A stretch of DNA of 64,000 nt, from NCBI RefSeq assembly GCF_003970865.1, contig NZ_RXLZ01000015.1:1-64000 (forward strand), read 5' to 3'. The notes below the pieces were generated by a model, which saw only the letters and a program-made list of their open reading frames with translations, did no database searches and was not told the origin of the DNA. Positions 27,816 through 37,375 of the stretch are shown here, piece after piece (the stretch's first letter is position 1; each line of letters opens with the position of its first letter). A program made the translations under genes and the position numbers. The DNA comes from Stenotrophomonas maltophilia. GTDB lineage: Bacteria; Pseudomonadota; Gammaproteobacteria; Xanthomonadales; Xanthomonadaceae.

Positions 27816-28754
27816 ATGACCCACAAGATCCCCCTGTTGATCGACACCGACCCCGGTGTGGACGACGCTCTGGCCCTGCTGATGGCCTTTGCCGATGAAC
27901 GGCATGACGTGGTCGCCCTGACCATCGCCGCCGGCAATGTCGGCCTGCAGTACACCGTCCGCAACGCCCTCAAGCTCTGCGACATCGTCGGCCGCGCCGA
28001 CGTACCGGTGTTTGCCGGCAGCCCGGATCCGCTGCTGCACCCCTCCGTTGACGCTGCCCACGTGCATGGCCGTGACGGCTACGGCGACGTGGACCTGTCG
28101 CCGCCGAGCCGTCAGGCTGAAGCCGAGCACGCTGCACTGGCCATCCTGCGCCTGTCGCATGAGCACGCCGGCGAACTGATGCTGGTGATGCTCGGCCCGC
28201 TGACCAACCTGGCCCTGGCGCTGAAGCTGGACCCGACCCTGCCCGAGCGCATCAAGCGCATCGTGGTGATGGGCGGCGCAGTCACCTGCCACGGCAACAT
28301 CACCCCGGCGGCCGAATTCAACATTGCGTTCGATCCGGAAGCGGCGCACGTGGTGTTCACCTCGTTCAAGCACCTGCTGGTGTCGGACTGGGAGGCCACC
28401 GTCGCCCATGGCCTGCCGCTGCAGGACGCCGAGAAGTGGCTGCAGGCCGATTCCGATCGCGCCCGCTTCTACGAGCTGATCTCGCGCAAGACCCGTGGCC
28501 TGTCCGAAGACAGCAAGGGCGGGCGCTGGTACACCGCCGATGCGGTGGCCATGGCCTGGGCGCTCAACCCGGAAGGGCAGCTGCAGGTCGAGTCGCGGCC
28601 GCTGAACGTGGAGCTGAACGGTACGTTCAGCCGCGGCGCCACCATCGTCGACTGGAACCGCCAGACCGGCCAGCCGGACAACTGCGATCTGCTGATGGTC
28701 TACGACCAGCAGCGTTTCGAGGCCCTGGTGCGCCAGGCCCTGGGCGCAAACTGA
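27816..28754 (+). CDS. Inosine-uridine type nucleoside hydrolase
   Basis: Hydrolyses ribonucleosides to base and ribose. The calcium-binding signature IDTDPGVDDALAL is at the N-terminus. NVGLQYTVRNALKL, AHVHGRDGYGDV, LVMLGPLTNLALAL and VVMGGAVTCHGNITPAAEFN are family blocks. The start MTHKIPLLIDTDPG gives 312 aa; a longer frame would translate repeat DNA. Base preference cannot be told from sequence, so I give no symbol. Confidence 0.9.
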   Translation: MTHKIPLLIDTDPGVDDALALLMAFADERHDVVALTIAAGNVGLQYTVRNALKLCDIVGRADVPVFAGSPDPLLHPSVDAAHVHGRDGYGDVDLSPPSRQAEAEHAALAILRLSHEHAGELMLVMLGPLTNLALALKLDPTLPERIKRIVVMGGAVTCHGNITPAAEFNIAFDPEAAHVVFTSFKHLLVSDWEATVAHGLPLQDAEKWLQADSDRARFYELISRKTRGLSEDSKGGRWYTADAVAMAWALNPEGQLQVESRPLNVELNGTFSRGATIVDWNRQTGQPDNCDLLMVYDQQRFEALVRQALGAN

Positions 28755-28768
28755 AGTCGATTGACCCG

Positions 28769-28804
28769 CACCGGTTGCCCCGAGCGGCAACCGGTGCTTA
28801 TAAT
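28769..28804 (+). promoter_or_regulatory. Inverted repeat and -10 box before rpmE2
   Basis: CACCGGTTGCC pairs with GGCAACCGGTG (28769-28796, 11-bp arms), and a perfect TATAAT starts three bases later at 28799, 44 bases before rpmE2. The hairpin may end the nucleoside hydrolase transcript (no T tract) or serve as an operator over the -35 region. I find no good -35 box at 17 bp. Confidence 0.5.
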
Positions 28805-28842
28805 GCCGCTCTTGACCACCAGCCCATTTACGGTGTGAGCCC

Positions 28843-29085
28843 ATGAAGGCCGATATCCATCCGAACTACCGCGACGTCGTCTTCCATGACGTCACCTCCG
28901 ATTTCAAGTTCCTGACCCGCTCGACCATGGGCACGAAGGAAACCATCCAGTGGGAAGACGGCAACGAATACCCGCTGGTCAAGGTTGAAATTTCCTCTGC
29001 TTCGCACCCGTTCTACACGGGCAAGCACAAGGTCATCGACACCTCGGGCCGTATCGACAAGTTCCAGAAGCGCTACGCGCGCTGA
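28843..29085 (+). CDS. rpmE2: 50S ribosomal protein L31 type B
   Basis: An 80-residue ribosomal protein of the zinc-free L31 form. It has no Cys at all, while zinc-binding L31 has CxxC pairs. [20 protein letters not shown] and the C-terminal [20 protein letters not shown] are characteristic. In many bacteria the B form is induced under zinc limitation through Zur, but I see no clear Zur box upstream, so it may be the only L31 here. Confidence 0.95.
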   Translation: MKADIHPNYRDVVFHDVTSDFKFLTRSTMGTKETIQWEDGNEYPLVKVEISSASHPFYTGKHKVIDTSGRIDKFQKRYAR

Positions 29086-29108
29086 TCTGTCGATCCAGCT
29101 TCGAACCG

Positions 29109-29139
29109 ACGGCCGCGCTCTGCGCGGCCGTTTGTTTTT
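29109..29139 (+). terminator. Terminator after rpmE2
   Basis: ACGGCCGCGC pairs with GCGCGGCCGT around TCT and is followed by TTGTTTTT, a standard intrinsic terminator. The other 240 bases before gltA show no further gene. Confidence 0.9.
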
Positions 29140-29381
29140 CCCCAACGCCAACCCAACGGGCGTTTGGATGGACGGAACACTGCGTTCGTGTGACAACGCT
29201 TTTGCCGATCCGGGCCGCTCAACGGCCGGCGTCTGGCCGCCTGTCGTATACGACTTCTGTCTAGCGCCGGGCAAATGCTGCTGTGCGATAATGACCTGAT
29301 CCCCGGCACAGGCCGAGGACGTCATTCACGTGCCTGACCAATGCGCTTGGGCAGGCGCCTTCCCATGAAGGAGCGCACACA

Positions 29382-30659
<1,278 letters not shown>

Positions 30660-30682
30660 TCGCCCGCGTAGGTTGTGCCGAG

Positions 30683-30712
30683 AACGCCCCGCAGCTGCGG
30701 GGCGTTTTTTTT
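30683..30712 (+). terminator. Terminator after gltA
   Basis: AACGCCCCGC pairs with GCGGGGCGTT around AGCT and is followed by a run of eight T. Confidence 0.95.
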
Positions 30713-30723
30713 GCCGCCACCCT

Positions 30724-30778
30724 GGTGGGTGCCAACCTTGGTTGGCACGCTTCTGTAGAGCCGAGCCATGCTCGACTG
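30724..30778. repeat. Two SMAG palindromes between gltA and the AraC gene
   Basis: GGTGGGTGCCAACC/GGTTGGCAC (30724-30749) and GTAGAGCCGAGC/GCTCGACT (30754-30778). They fill the space between two convergent genes. Confidence 0.75.
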
Positions 30779-30784
30779 CTCTTG

Positions 30785-31558
30785 CTACACCTCTGAATAC
30801 TGGCTCGGCGAACTCCCCAGCACACGCCGGAATGCCGCAGAAAACGCACTCGGGCTCGCATATCCCAGGTCCAGTGCCACGCGTGTCACCGCCTGACCTT
30901 GCCCCAGCCGCTCGATGGCCACCAGCAGGCACACCTGCTGTCGCCACTCGGCAAAACTCACCCCGGTATCCGCACGGAACACCCGCGTGAACGTGCGACG
31001 GCTCATGCCCGCTTCCGCAGCCACCTCATCAAGCCCAATGGCGAGCGAAGGCGCATCGAACAGCGCCCGGCAGATGCGCGCGAGGCGTGCATCGGCAGGC
31101 AATGGCGCATGCAGGGAAAGCGTCGGCATCGACGCGATCTCCGCCACCAGTAGTTGCATCAGCTTGCCCGCTCGCCCGTCCTCGTCGTAGAGCGGCGGCA
31201 GGTCCACTGCATCCTCCAGCAACTGCCGCAGCAAGGGAGAGACCGCATACACGCGGCAGTGCGCTGGCAGTGCTACAGCAGTGGCTGCCTCGATGGAAAG
31301 GAAGGCATTGAGCATCGTCACCGGGCCGCGCATCGTCATCTCGTGGGCCAGCCCGGCCGGTACCCAGCAGGCGCGCTGTGGCGGCACCAGCCAGCGCCCC
31401 TGCGGTGTCGTCACGCTGATGGTGCCGCGCGCGGCGAACGCGAACTGACCGCGTCGGTGGGCATGGCGGGGAAACGTGGACGCGGCCGCGTAGTCGTTCG
31501 AGGTGACCACGACATCGCGCGGCAGGTCTTCGTAGGGATCGAGCAGCGAATTGCGCAT
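30785..31558 (-). CDS. AraC family transcriptional regulator
   Basis: A 257-residue regulator with an N-terminal cupin-like sensor (FPRHAHRRGQFAFAARGTIS) and a C-terminal double helix-turn-helix (GLDEVAAEAGMSRRTFTRVF, then ALDLGYASPSAFSAAFRRVL). The layout, with a short cupin and no dimerisation domain, is like NimR/YeaM-type regulators that usually control a neighbouring efflux or hydrolase gene. The divergent alpha/beta hydrolase is the obvious candidate target. The start MRNSLLDPYEDLP is favoured because the upstream extension is Arg-rich and unrelated. Confidence 0.9.
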   Translation of the reverse strand: MRNSLLDPYEDLPRDVVVTSNDYAAASTFPRHAHRRGQFAFAARGTISVTTPQGRWLVPPQRACWVPAGLAHEMTMRGPVTMLNAFLSIEAATAVALPAHCRVYAVSPLLRQLLEDAVDLPPLYDEDGRAGKLMQLLVAEIASMPTLSLHAPLPADARLARICRALFDAPSLAIGLDEVAAEAGMSRRTFTRVFRADTGVSFAEWRQQVCLLVAIERLGQGQAVTRVALDLGYASPSAFSAAFRRVLGSSPSQYSEV

Positions 31559-31650
31559 GGCCCGGATTCTATAGCGGTTGACCCGCCATCGACGGCGGGC
31601 CGCACTTGCCCTGCCTAGCATCAGTACTCCTTTTGACTGTGGCGATTTTC

Positions 31651-32439
31651 ATGGCCAACACTTTTCATCGCGTGGGGCAGGGGCCTCACTTCGTCCTGGT
31701 CCTGCATGGCTGGTTCGGCGACGCGCATGCGTTCGAGCCGATCGAGCCGTGGCTGTCGCACGATCACTTCAGCTACGTTTTCATGGATTGCCGTGGCTAC
31801 GGAGGCATGCGCGATGCGACGGGTCAGTTCAGCATCGACGAGGTGGCACATGATGCCTTGGCGCTCGCCGATGCGCTGCAGATCGACACCTTCAGCGTGG
31901 TGGGGCATTCCATGGGAGGCATGGCGATCGAGCGCATTGCCGTGCTCGCGCCACAGCGTGTGCGGTCCATGCTGGCCATCGCGCCCGTTCCCTGCGGCGG
32001 TATCGCCTATGACGCGCCCACGCGAGGACTTCTGGAGGGCGCTGCTGGCAGCGTGGCCAGCCGAAGGGCCATCATCGATCGCAGCACCGGCGGGCGGTTG
32101 CCCGCCGCCTGGCTGGACTGGAAGACCGGCTACTCAATGGAGCGCTCCACGCCCGGCGCGTTTGCCGCCTATCTTTCCGCATGGGCAGATACGGATTTCA
32201 GCGACGAGATCATCGGCGACCATCGGTTGAAGGTGGTGGTGGGCGGGAATGATCCAACGTTCAACTGGTCACTGATGGAGAAGACTTATCTGTGCCGCTA
32301 TCGAAACGCGACGCTGGAGGTCATCGAAAGTGCAGGGCACTATCCGATGAATGAGACACCCTTGGCATTGGTGGCGGCCATGGAGTCCTTCCTGACCCCA
32401 TCCAGTAGATCCACGCCGTGCGTGGATGACCCACTGTAG
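31651..32439 (+). CDS. Alpha/beta hydrolase with repeat-derived C-terminal tail
   Basis: A 262-residue hydrolase of the alpha/beta fold. Seen are HGWFGDAH (oxyanion region), the nucleophile elbow GHSMGGMA (Ser), the Asp of VVGGNDPTF and the His of ESAGHYPMNE, so the triad is complete. The substrate is not evident. The last twelve residues (SSRSTPCVDDPL) are translated from a GTAGATCCACGCC-type SMAG, and the stop is the TAG in the GTAG head of the next SMAG. An earlier ATG at 31606 adds a hydrophobic leader, but the ATG at 31651 fits the family start. It is divergent from the AraC gene. Confidence 0.88.
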   Translation: MANTFHRVGQGPHFVLVLHGWFGDAHAFEPIEPWLSHDHFSYVFMDCRGYGGMRDATGQFSIDEVAHDALALADALQIDTFSVVGHSMGGMAIERIAVLAPQRVRSMLAIAPVPCGGIAYDAPTRGLLEGAAGSVASRRAIIDRSTGGRLPAAWLDWKTGYSMERSTPGAFAAYLSAWADTDFSDEIIGDHRLKVVVGGNDPTFNWSLMEKTYLCRYRNATLEVIESAGHYPMNETPLALVAAMESFLTPSSRSTPCVDDPL

Positions 32440-32750
32440 AGTCGAGCCGTGCTCGACTCGCGGTCATGGCGCGAACAACAGTCGAGCGTGGCTCGACTCT
32501 ACAAAGGTGAGGCAATGAGGTTTGTTGTATTCACTGGATGAGGAAAGTTGCATAACCCCATCCGGTAGATCCACGCCATGCGTGGATGGCCCGTTGTAGA
32601 GTCGAGCCGTGCTCGACTCACGCGCGCAGCGCGGGTGTTTCGCGCAGTGTCGGAAGAGCAGTCGACTAACAGTCGACTCTACAAGGGCTGGGCAATGAGA
32701 TTTGTTGCATTCAAACAGTGAGGGAGTTTGCATAACCCTCAAACATTGAG
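32399..32750. repeat. Tandem pair of composite SMAG units
   Basis: Two similar units of about 165-185 bp. Each has a GTAGATCCACGCC/GCGTGGAT SMAG, then GTAGAGTCGAGCC/GCTCGACTC, a facing AGTCGA.../...TCGACTCTACAA copy, and a non-palindromic tail with GCAATGAG(G/A)TTTGTTG and AGTTTGCATAACC or AAGTTGCATAACC. The tail is the same in both units (about 32511-32562 and 32691-32740), so the whole composite was duplicated. Nothing coding is seen between 32440 and 32927. Confidence 0.75.
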
Positions 32751-32862
32751 CGCCTTCAAGAATCCTCCTTAACGTTCCACGTTTTAGGAATGCTTGAATG
32801 GCCTGCATGGCAATGGATTCCTAACATTCTCTCCGTCGCCTGCATCCACCTCTGCGGGCGGC

Positions 32863-32895
32863 GCCTCCCTCCCTTTCTCCTTAGGGGAGGGGGGC
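32863..32895 (+). promoter_or_regulatory. Leader hairpin before the CS1 pilin gene
   Basis: GCCTCCCTCCC pairs with GGGAGGGGGGC (11 bp, one wobble) around TTTCTCCTTAG, followed by CTTTCATATT. It ends about 32 bases before the pilin ATG. It could be an attenuator or an mRNA-stabilising leader. Confidence 0.45.
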
Positions 32896-32927
32896 TTTCA
32901 TATTCCCCCTGTCCGAGAGAGACACCC

Positions 32928-33425
32928 ATGCACGCCATTCTCAAGAAGGCCGCGCTCGCTGCAGCGCTGGCCACCGCTTCGCTGTCCGCGCACGCGCTGG
33001 AAACCAAGATCACCGTCTACGCCGACGTCGATCCGACCCTGGCGCTGCTGCGCGACGATGGCACCCCGCTGCCGGACACCGTGCAGATGACCCACGATCC
33101 GCTGCGCGGCCTGCTGCCGTCGACGCAGCAGGTGCGCATCCATTCCAATGACGAAACCGCGGACATCGAGGTGCGCCTCGGCCACGATCCGGTACTGCTC
33201 AATGGCAGCACCCGCGTGCCGCTGGCCGTCAGCCTGAACACCGATGCGCTGAGCACCGCGGTCACCGAGTACAAGGCCGCTGACCTGTTCACCGGTGCCA
33301 GCTCGACGCCGGGTGCGTCCATCGCCATGCCGCTGACCATCGCCCAGGCCGGTACCGGCGGGCCGCTTGCCGTACAGGGCCGCTACGAAGGCATGGTCTA
33401 CATCATCATGAACCAGAAGCCCTGA
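32928..33425 (+). CDS. CS1-type fimbrial major subunit
   Basis: Major pilin (165 aa) of an alternate chaperone-usher pilus of the class that includes CS1 of enterotoxigenic E. coli and the cable pilus of Burkholderia. The N-terminus MHAILKKAALAAALATASLS is a signal peptide, probably cut after SAHA. The mature protein opens LETKITVYADVDPTLALL, typical of CooA/CblA. It has no Cys, as in other CS1 pilins. It begins the four-gene cluster pilin-usher-adhesin-chaperone and is preceded by a leader hairpin. Confidence 0.87.
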   Translation: MHAILKKAALAAALATASLSAHALETKITVYADVDPTLALLRDDGTPLPDTVQMTHDPLRGLLPSTQQVRIHSNDETADIEVRLGHDPVLLNGSTRVPLAVSLNTDALSTAVTEYKAADLFTGASSTPGASIAMPLTIAQAGTGGPLAVQGRYEGMVYIIMNQKP

Positions 33426-33485
33426 TTCAGGGCTTCCCCGCGCCGGCCCGCATTCCGGGCCGGCCGCTTCTGCAGCGATACCCCC

Positions 33486-36215
33486 ATGACCCCACACGCC
33501 CCCGCCGTTACCCGGCTGGCGGTCGCGCTCGCCCTGGCAATGGCTGCTCCTCTGGTCGCAGCCCACGGCGTCCCCGCCGGCTTCGAGGATCTGGTTGAAG
33601 GCCAGACCGAACAACTCGACATCCAGCTGTTCGGCCGGTCGGCCGGGCTGTCACCGGTGCGCGTGACCCTGGAGCACGTGCAGCTGGAAGATCCTGCACG
33701 CGTGCTGCAGGCGCTGGACCTGCCCGCGGAAGCACAGGCAGCGTTGCTACCGGCGCTGTCGCAACCCCTGCCGCGCAACAGCCACCTGGCCTGCCGCTTT
33801 GGTGGCGCCACGGCGGGCTGCGGCTATCTCGATCCACCCGAAGACCCCGCAGCCGTACGCGCGCTGTATGACGAGGGCGAGGGCGCCGTGCGCCTGTTCG
33901 TGGCGCGGCAGTGGATTCCCGGCGAACCGGCGGCTGAGCGCTACCACACGGTCACGGCCAATGCCGAGAACGCCTTCCTGCACCAGCAGACACTCAACGT
34001 CAGCGGGGGCCGCGACTACCAGGCGCTGTCCGCGCGCGGCGTGGGCACGCTGGGCCTGTTCGATCGCGGCCACCTGTCCGCCGACTGGTATTACACCCAG
34101 CAGCGCTACCGCAGCCGTAGCAGCAACGACGACTTCCAGTTCGACAACGTCTACTACCGCCATGACCTGGGGCCGGCGCACTACCTGCAGGCCGGGCGCA
34201 TGGACCGCCGCAACCTGTCCAGCCCGCAGGGCGGCACCTTCAGCTTCAGCATGCTGCCGCTGGACCGTTTCCAGGGCGCACGCGTGGGCACCACCCAGGC
34301 CTACGTGGATACCGACGCCGCCGTGCAGGCTACGCCACTGACGGTGCTGCTGGCGCGCGATGCCCGCGTCGACGTGTTCGACGGCGAGCGCCTGCTGCAG
34401 ACCTTCTACCTGCAGGCGGGCATCAACCAGATCGACACCCGCAATTTCCCGTTCGGCAACTACCTGGTACGCATGCGCATCTACGAAGACGGTGTGCTGG
34501 TGCGCACCGAGGAAGCGCCGTTCGACAAGGGTGGCGACTGGACCAACAGCCAGTGGCAGTGGTTCGTGCAGGGCGGCCGCCGCAACGAGCGCCGCAGCGA
34601 CCGCTTCGATGGGGAGAGTGTGGCAATGGCCGGCGTACGCGTGCCGCTGGGCCGCGATGCCGCCCTTACCGCCGGTGCCGCCAACCTCGGCGGTCACAGT
34701 TACGGCGAGCTGCGCCTGGACCTGCGCCGCGTGCTGGCCACGCATGAGATGCGCGCCACGCTCAGCGGCATGCGGGGCAGTGATGGCAGCAATGGCCAGC
34801 AGCACCAGCTGTCGTACCGGCGCAAGGCGTCGTGGAATCTCTACCAGCAGCGCATGCGCGGCAAGGCCTGCCAGTTCGAAGCCGATGCGCGCGACCAGCT
34901 GGGCTGCACCAACTCACTCAGCGGCTCGGTGTCGCTGCCGCTGGCCGGTGGCAACGTCTACGTGGGCTACACCCGGCGCCAGACCTGGCGCACCGGCTGG
35001 CATCGGCCCGAATTCGATCAGGACCCGTTGTTCGGGCTCGATCCGCTGTTGCCGCCCGGCCCGCTGGAGCCGCGCCGCGAGCCCGTGCTCAGCCGCACCT
35101 GGCAGGCCAGCTTCAGCCGCAGCCATCGCTGGCAGGACTTCAGCGTGTCCACGCGCGTGGGCCTGTGGCAACAGCGCAGCACCGACAGTGTGCGCGGCAG
35201 CAACGAACGCGATCGCGGCATCTACTTCAACCTCAGCCTGACCCGCCTGCAGCGCAACCATGACAGCAGTGGCCAGCGCCGCTATGCGGTGGACGTGCGC
35301 CAGCCGCAGCATCAGCGCCCGGCCATCGACTACAGCGTGGGCCAGAGCCTGCGCCAGGAACGGGATACGCACTATCGCGAGCTGAACGCCGAACTGCGCG
35401 CCAACAACAATGATCGCTACAGCGCTTCGTTGAGTGGCCAGCTGCAGAACGGCATCGGCAATACCACCGCCAGCATTGCGCACTATGAGCAGCGCGGACG
35501 CGGCGAGACGGGCTACAGCGGCAGCCACAGCTCCGGCTTCGCCCTGGGCCGCCGGGGCGTCTACTGGAGCGGCGCCAACGGCGCCGAGGCCGGTCTGGCC
35601 GTGCAGGTGGACGGCACGGACGACATCGACCTGCGTGGTGTGGCCGCCGAACTGCAGGTGGGCGGTCTGCGCCGACAGCGCCTGCAGATTGGAGAGCGTC
35701 GGCTGCTGCCGTTGTCGTCGTACCAGTCGCACCGTGCCGAAGTGCAGGACGCCAGCACGCTGGACAGCATCGCCGCCATCCGCGTGACCGGCGCGGGCGG
35801 TGCGCGGCCGATGTTCCTCACGCCCGGCAAGCTGATGCGCATGCCGGTGCCGATCGAAGTGACCTACACCTTCATCGGCAGCGCCAAGGATCTTGCGGGG
35901 TCGCCATTGGGCGGCGCCCGCATCCTCAACGCGCCGGTGCTCGGCACCAGCGCCAACGGCAGCTTCGTTGCCGATTTTCCGCGTCGCGAAACAACGCTGT
36001 ACCTGCTGCAGGACGACCGCCTGCTGCACTGCCCGCTGCAGGTGCGCGAGCGCCGCCAGGTGGTGCTGCTGGTCGGTGCCGTGCACTGCGAGCCGCTGGC
36101 CGTGGCCCAGCTGCCGCCGGAGATCCGCCAGCAGGCCCGGGTGACCCGCCTGCTGCAGGAACGCGCGTTGATTGCCGCCGCGCCCCAGACCGCTGCTGCA
36201 GGAGGTACGCCATGA
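33486..36215 (+). CDS. CS1-type fimbrial outer-membrane usher
   Basis: Outer-membrane secretion and assembly pore (909 aa) of the CooC/CblC/TcfC group. It has a signal peptide ending near LVAAHG, an N-terminal domain starting VPAGFEDLVEGQTEQLDIQL, and a long beta-barrel region with regular aromatic-rich strands (DYQALSARGVGTLGLFDRGH). The C-terminal part has TYTFIGSAKDLAGSPLGG and VLGTSANGSFVADF, like the TcfC-type C-terminal domain. Its stop overlaps the adhesin start (ATGA, 36212-36215). Confidence 0.9.
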   Translation: MTPHAPAVTRLAVALALAMAAPLVAAHGVPAGFEDLVEGQTEQLDIQLFGRSAGLSPVRVTLEHVQLEDPARVLQALDLPAEAQAALLPALSQPLPRNSHLACRFGGATAGCGYLDPPEDPAAVRALYDEGEGAVRLFVARQWIPGEPAAERYHTVTANAENAFLHQQTLNVSGGRDYQALSARGVGTLGLFDRGHLSADWYYTQQRYRSRSSNDDFQFDNVYYRHDLGPAHYLQAGRMDRRNLSSPQGGTFSFSMLPLDRFQGARVGTTQAYVDTDAAVQATPLTVLLARDARVDVFDGERLLQTFYLQAGINQIDTRNFPFGNYLVRMRIYEDGVLVRTEEAPFDKGGDWTNSQWQWFVQGGRRNERRSDRFDGESVAMAGVRVPLGRDAALTAGAANLGGHSYGELRLDLRRVLATHEMRATLSGMRGSDGSNGQQHQLSYRRKASWNLYQQRMRGKACQFEADARDQLGCTNSLSGSVSLPLAGGNVYVGYTRRQTWRTGWHRPEFDQDPLFGLDPLLPPGPLEPRREPVLSRTWQASFSRSHRWQDFSVSTRVGLWQQRSTDSVRGSNERDRGIYFNLSLTRLQRNHDSSGQRRYAVDVRQPQHQRPAIDYSVGQSLRQERDTHYRELNAELRANNNDRYSASLSGQLQNGIGNTTASIAHYEQRGRGETGYSGSHSSGFALGRRGVYWSGANGAEAGLAVQVDGTDDIDLRGVAAELQVGGLRRQRLQIGERRLLPLSSYQSHRAEVQDASTLDSIAAIRVTGAGGARPMFLTPGKLMRMPVPIEVTYTFIGSAKDLAGSPLGGARILNAPVLGTSANGSFVADFPRRETTLYLLQDDRLLHCPLQVRERRQVVLLVGAVHCEPLAVAQLPPEIRQQARVTRLLQERALIAAAPQTAAAGGTP

Positions 36216-37357
36216 GCCGGCGTTGGATGGTTGTGTTGATGCTGGTGTGTGCGCTGGTGCTGGTGATGCCGAGAGTGTGGGCGCAGTGGCCGCCGGAGAC
36301 GCATCCGACGGACCAGAGCCGGGACATCGTGATGAGCTGGGATCGCTCGGCGGTGCCGGGTGACGTGGAGCTGTGGGCGCCGCGGACGGTGCTGGGGTTC
36401 AGTCACGATCTAGCGATGAAGTATGGGCAGATACATGTGGTTTGTGGGTCTGCTTCTGATAGTGAGTTTGGGCGGTGCCCGACGGACGCTGATCTGAGCT
36501 CGTCAGGGGGAACAACAGAGATAACGTTGCGTCTCGTTGAAATCAGAACTGGCCTGCGTACCGAGATTCGTGCAGTAGGAAACCTACAGCGAGCTATGTC
36601 GGGGTATCGCTGCACTTTAGATTACTGGGACTCAGTACCGCGTGTTCTGAATTCAGCATTCTGGTACACATGCGGCATAGGGAGCGGGGCAGATCAGCCG
36701 CTCGGAACCGGCGTCGAGATGATCCTGCCGCAACGCGAGATTTCGCGACTCGTGGCAGGCCACTGGAAGGCCACGATGCGCCTGAACATCAAAGCTGATC
36801 CGGCCGCAGCGCCGGTTGCAGCGGCTGTCTTCAATTTCGACTTCACCGTCACCGACTATGACGCGATCTCGATCTACTTCCCCGGCTTCGACGGCATTGC
36901 CCCACTGGTCAACATGGACCTGCGCTACGACCCCATCCGCAAGGTGGTCGGCGGCTACAAGGAAGTGGATATGTGCCTGTACGACGGCGTGGGCTCGCAG
37001 AGCGAGTTCCTCGGCGTCACCGTGCGCGACAGCGGTCCACGACCACCTCCAGGGCGTGACTACGCGGTCTGGCACGGGGACGGTGGCAGCGATGACACCC
37101 AGCGCCTCGACTACCAGGTCAGCCTGAACTACGCCGGCAACCGCTTGGCGATGAAGAACGGCGAGGAGCAGCTGCTGCGCGGCATCGACAGTGCACAGCT
37201 GCGACTGGTGATGCTGCCGGGTTTCAGTCAGCCCGTGTACTGCGTGCCCACACCGCTGACGCTGGAAACCCCGCCTACGCCCATCGCCAGCAAGCGTCCC
37301 GGCCTCTACGACGGCGAGCTGACGGTTGAGCTGCGCGTGCCAACCGCGAAACCCTGA
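36212..37357 (+). CDS. CS1-type pilus tip adhesin (CooD/CblD family)
   Basis: A 381-residue secreted subunit expected at the pilus tip. The signal peptide ends near PRVWAQ. The second half (FNFDFTVTDYDAISIYFPGF and LDYQVSLNYAGNRLAMKNGE) carries the CblD family blocks, and the Cys in the last part is usual. The region 36421-36660, coding for the receptor-binding side, is only about half G+C while the flanks are near two thirds, so this part may have been exchanged. It follows the usher with a four-base overlap. Confidence 0.85.
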   Translation: MSRRWMVVLMLVCALVLVMPRVWAQWPPETHPTDQSRDIVMSWDRSAVPGDVELWAPRTVLGFSHDLAMKYGQIHVVCGSASDSEFGRCPTDADLSSSGGTTEITLRLVEIRTGLRTEIRAVGNLQRAMSGYRCTLDYWDSVPRVLNSAFWYTCGIGSGADQPLGTGVEMILPQREISRLVAGHWKATMRLNIKADPAAAPVAAAVFNFDFTVTDYDAISIYFPGFDGIAPLVNMDLRYDPIRKVVGGYKEVDMCLYDGVGSQSEFLGVTVRDSGPRPPPGRDYAVWHGDGGSDDTQRLDYQVSLNYAGNRLAMKNGEEQLLRGIDSAQLRLVMLPGFSQPVYCVPTPLTLETPPTPIASKRPGLYDGELTVELRVPTAKP

Positions 37358-37375
37358 TTCCTACGGAGCCACATC

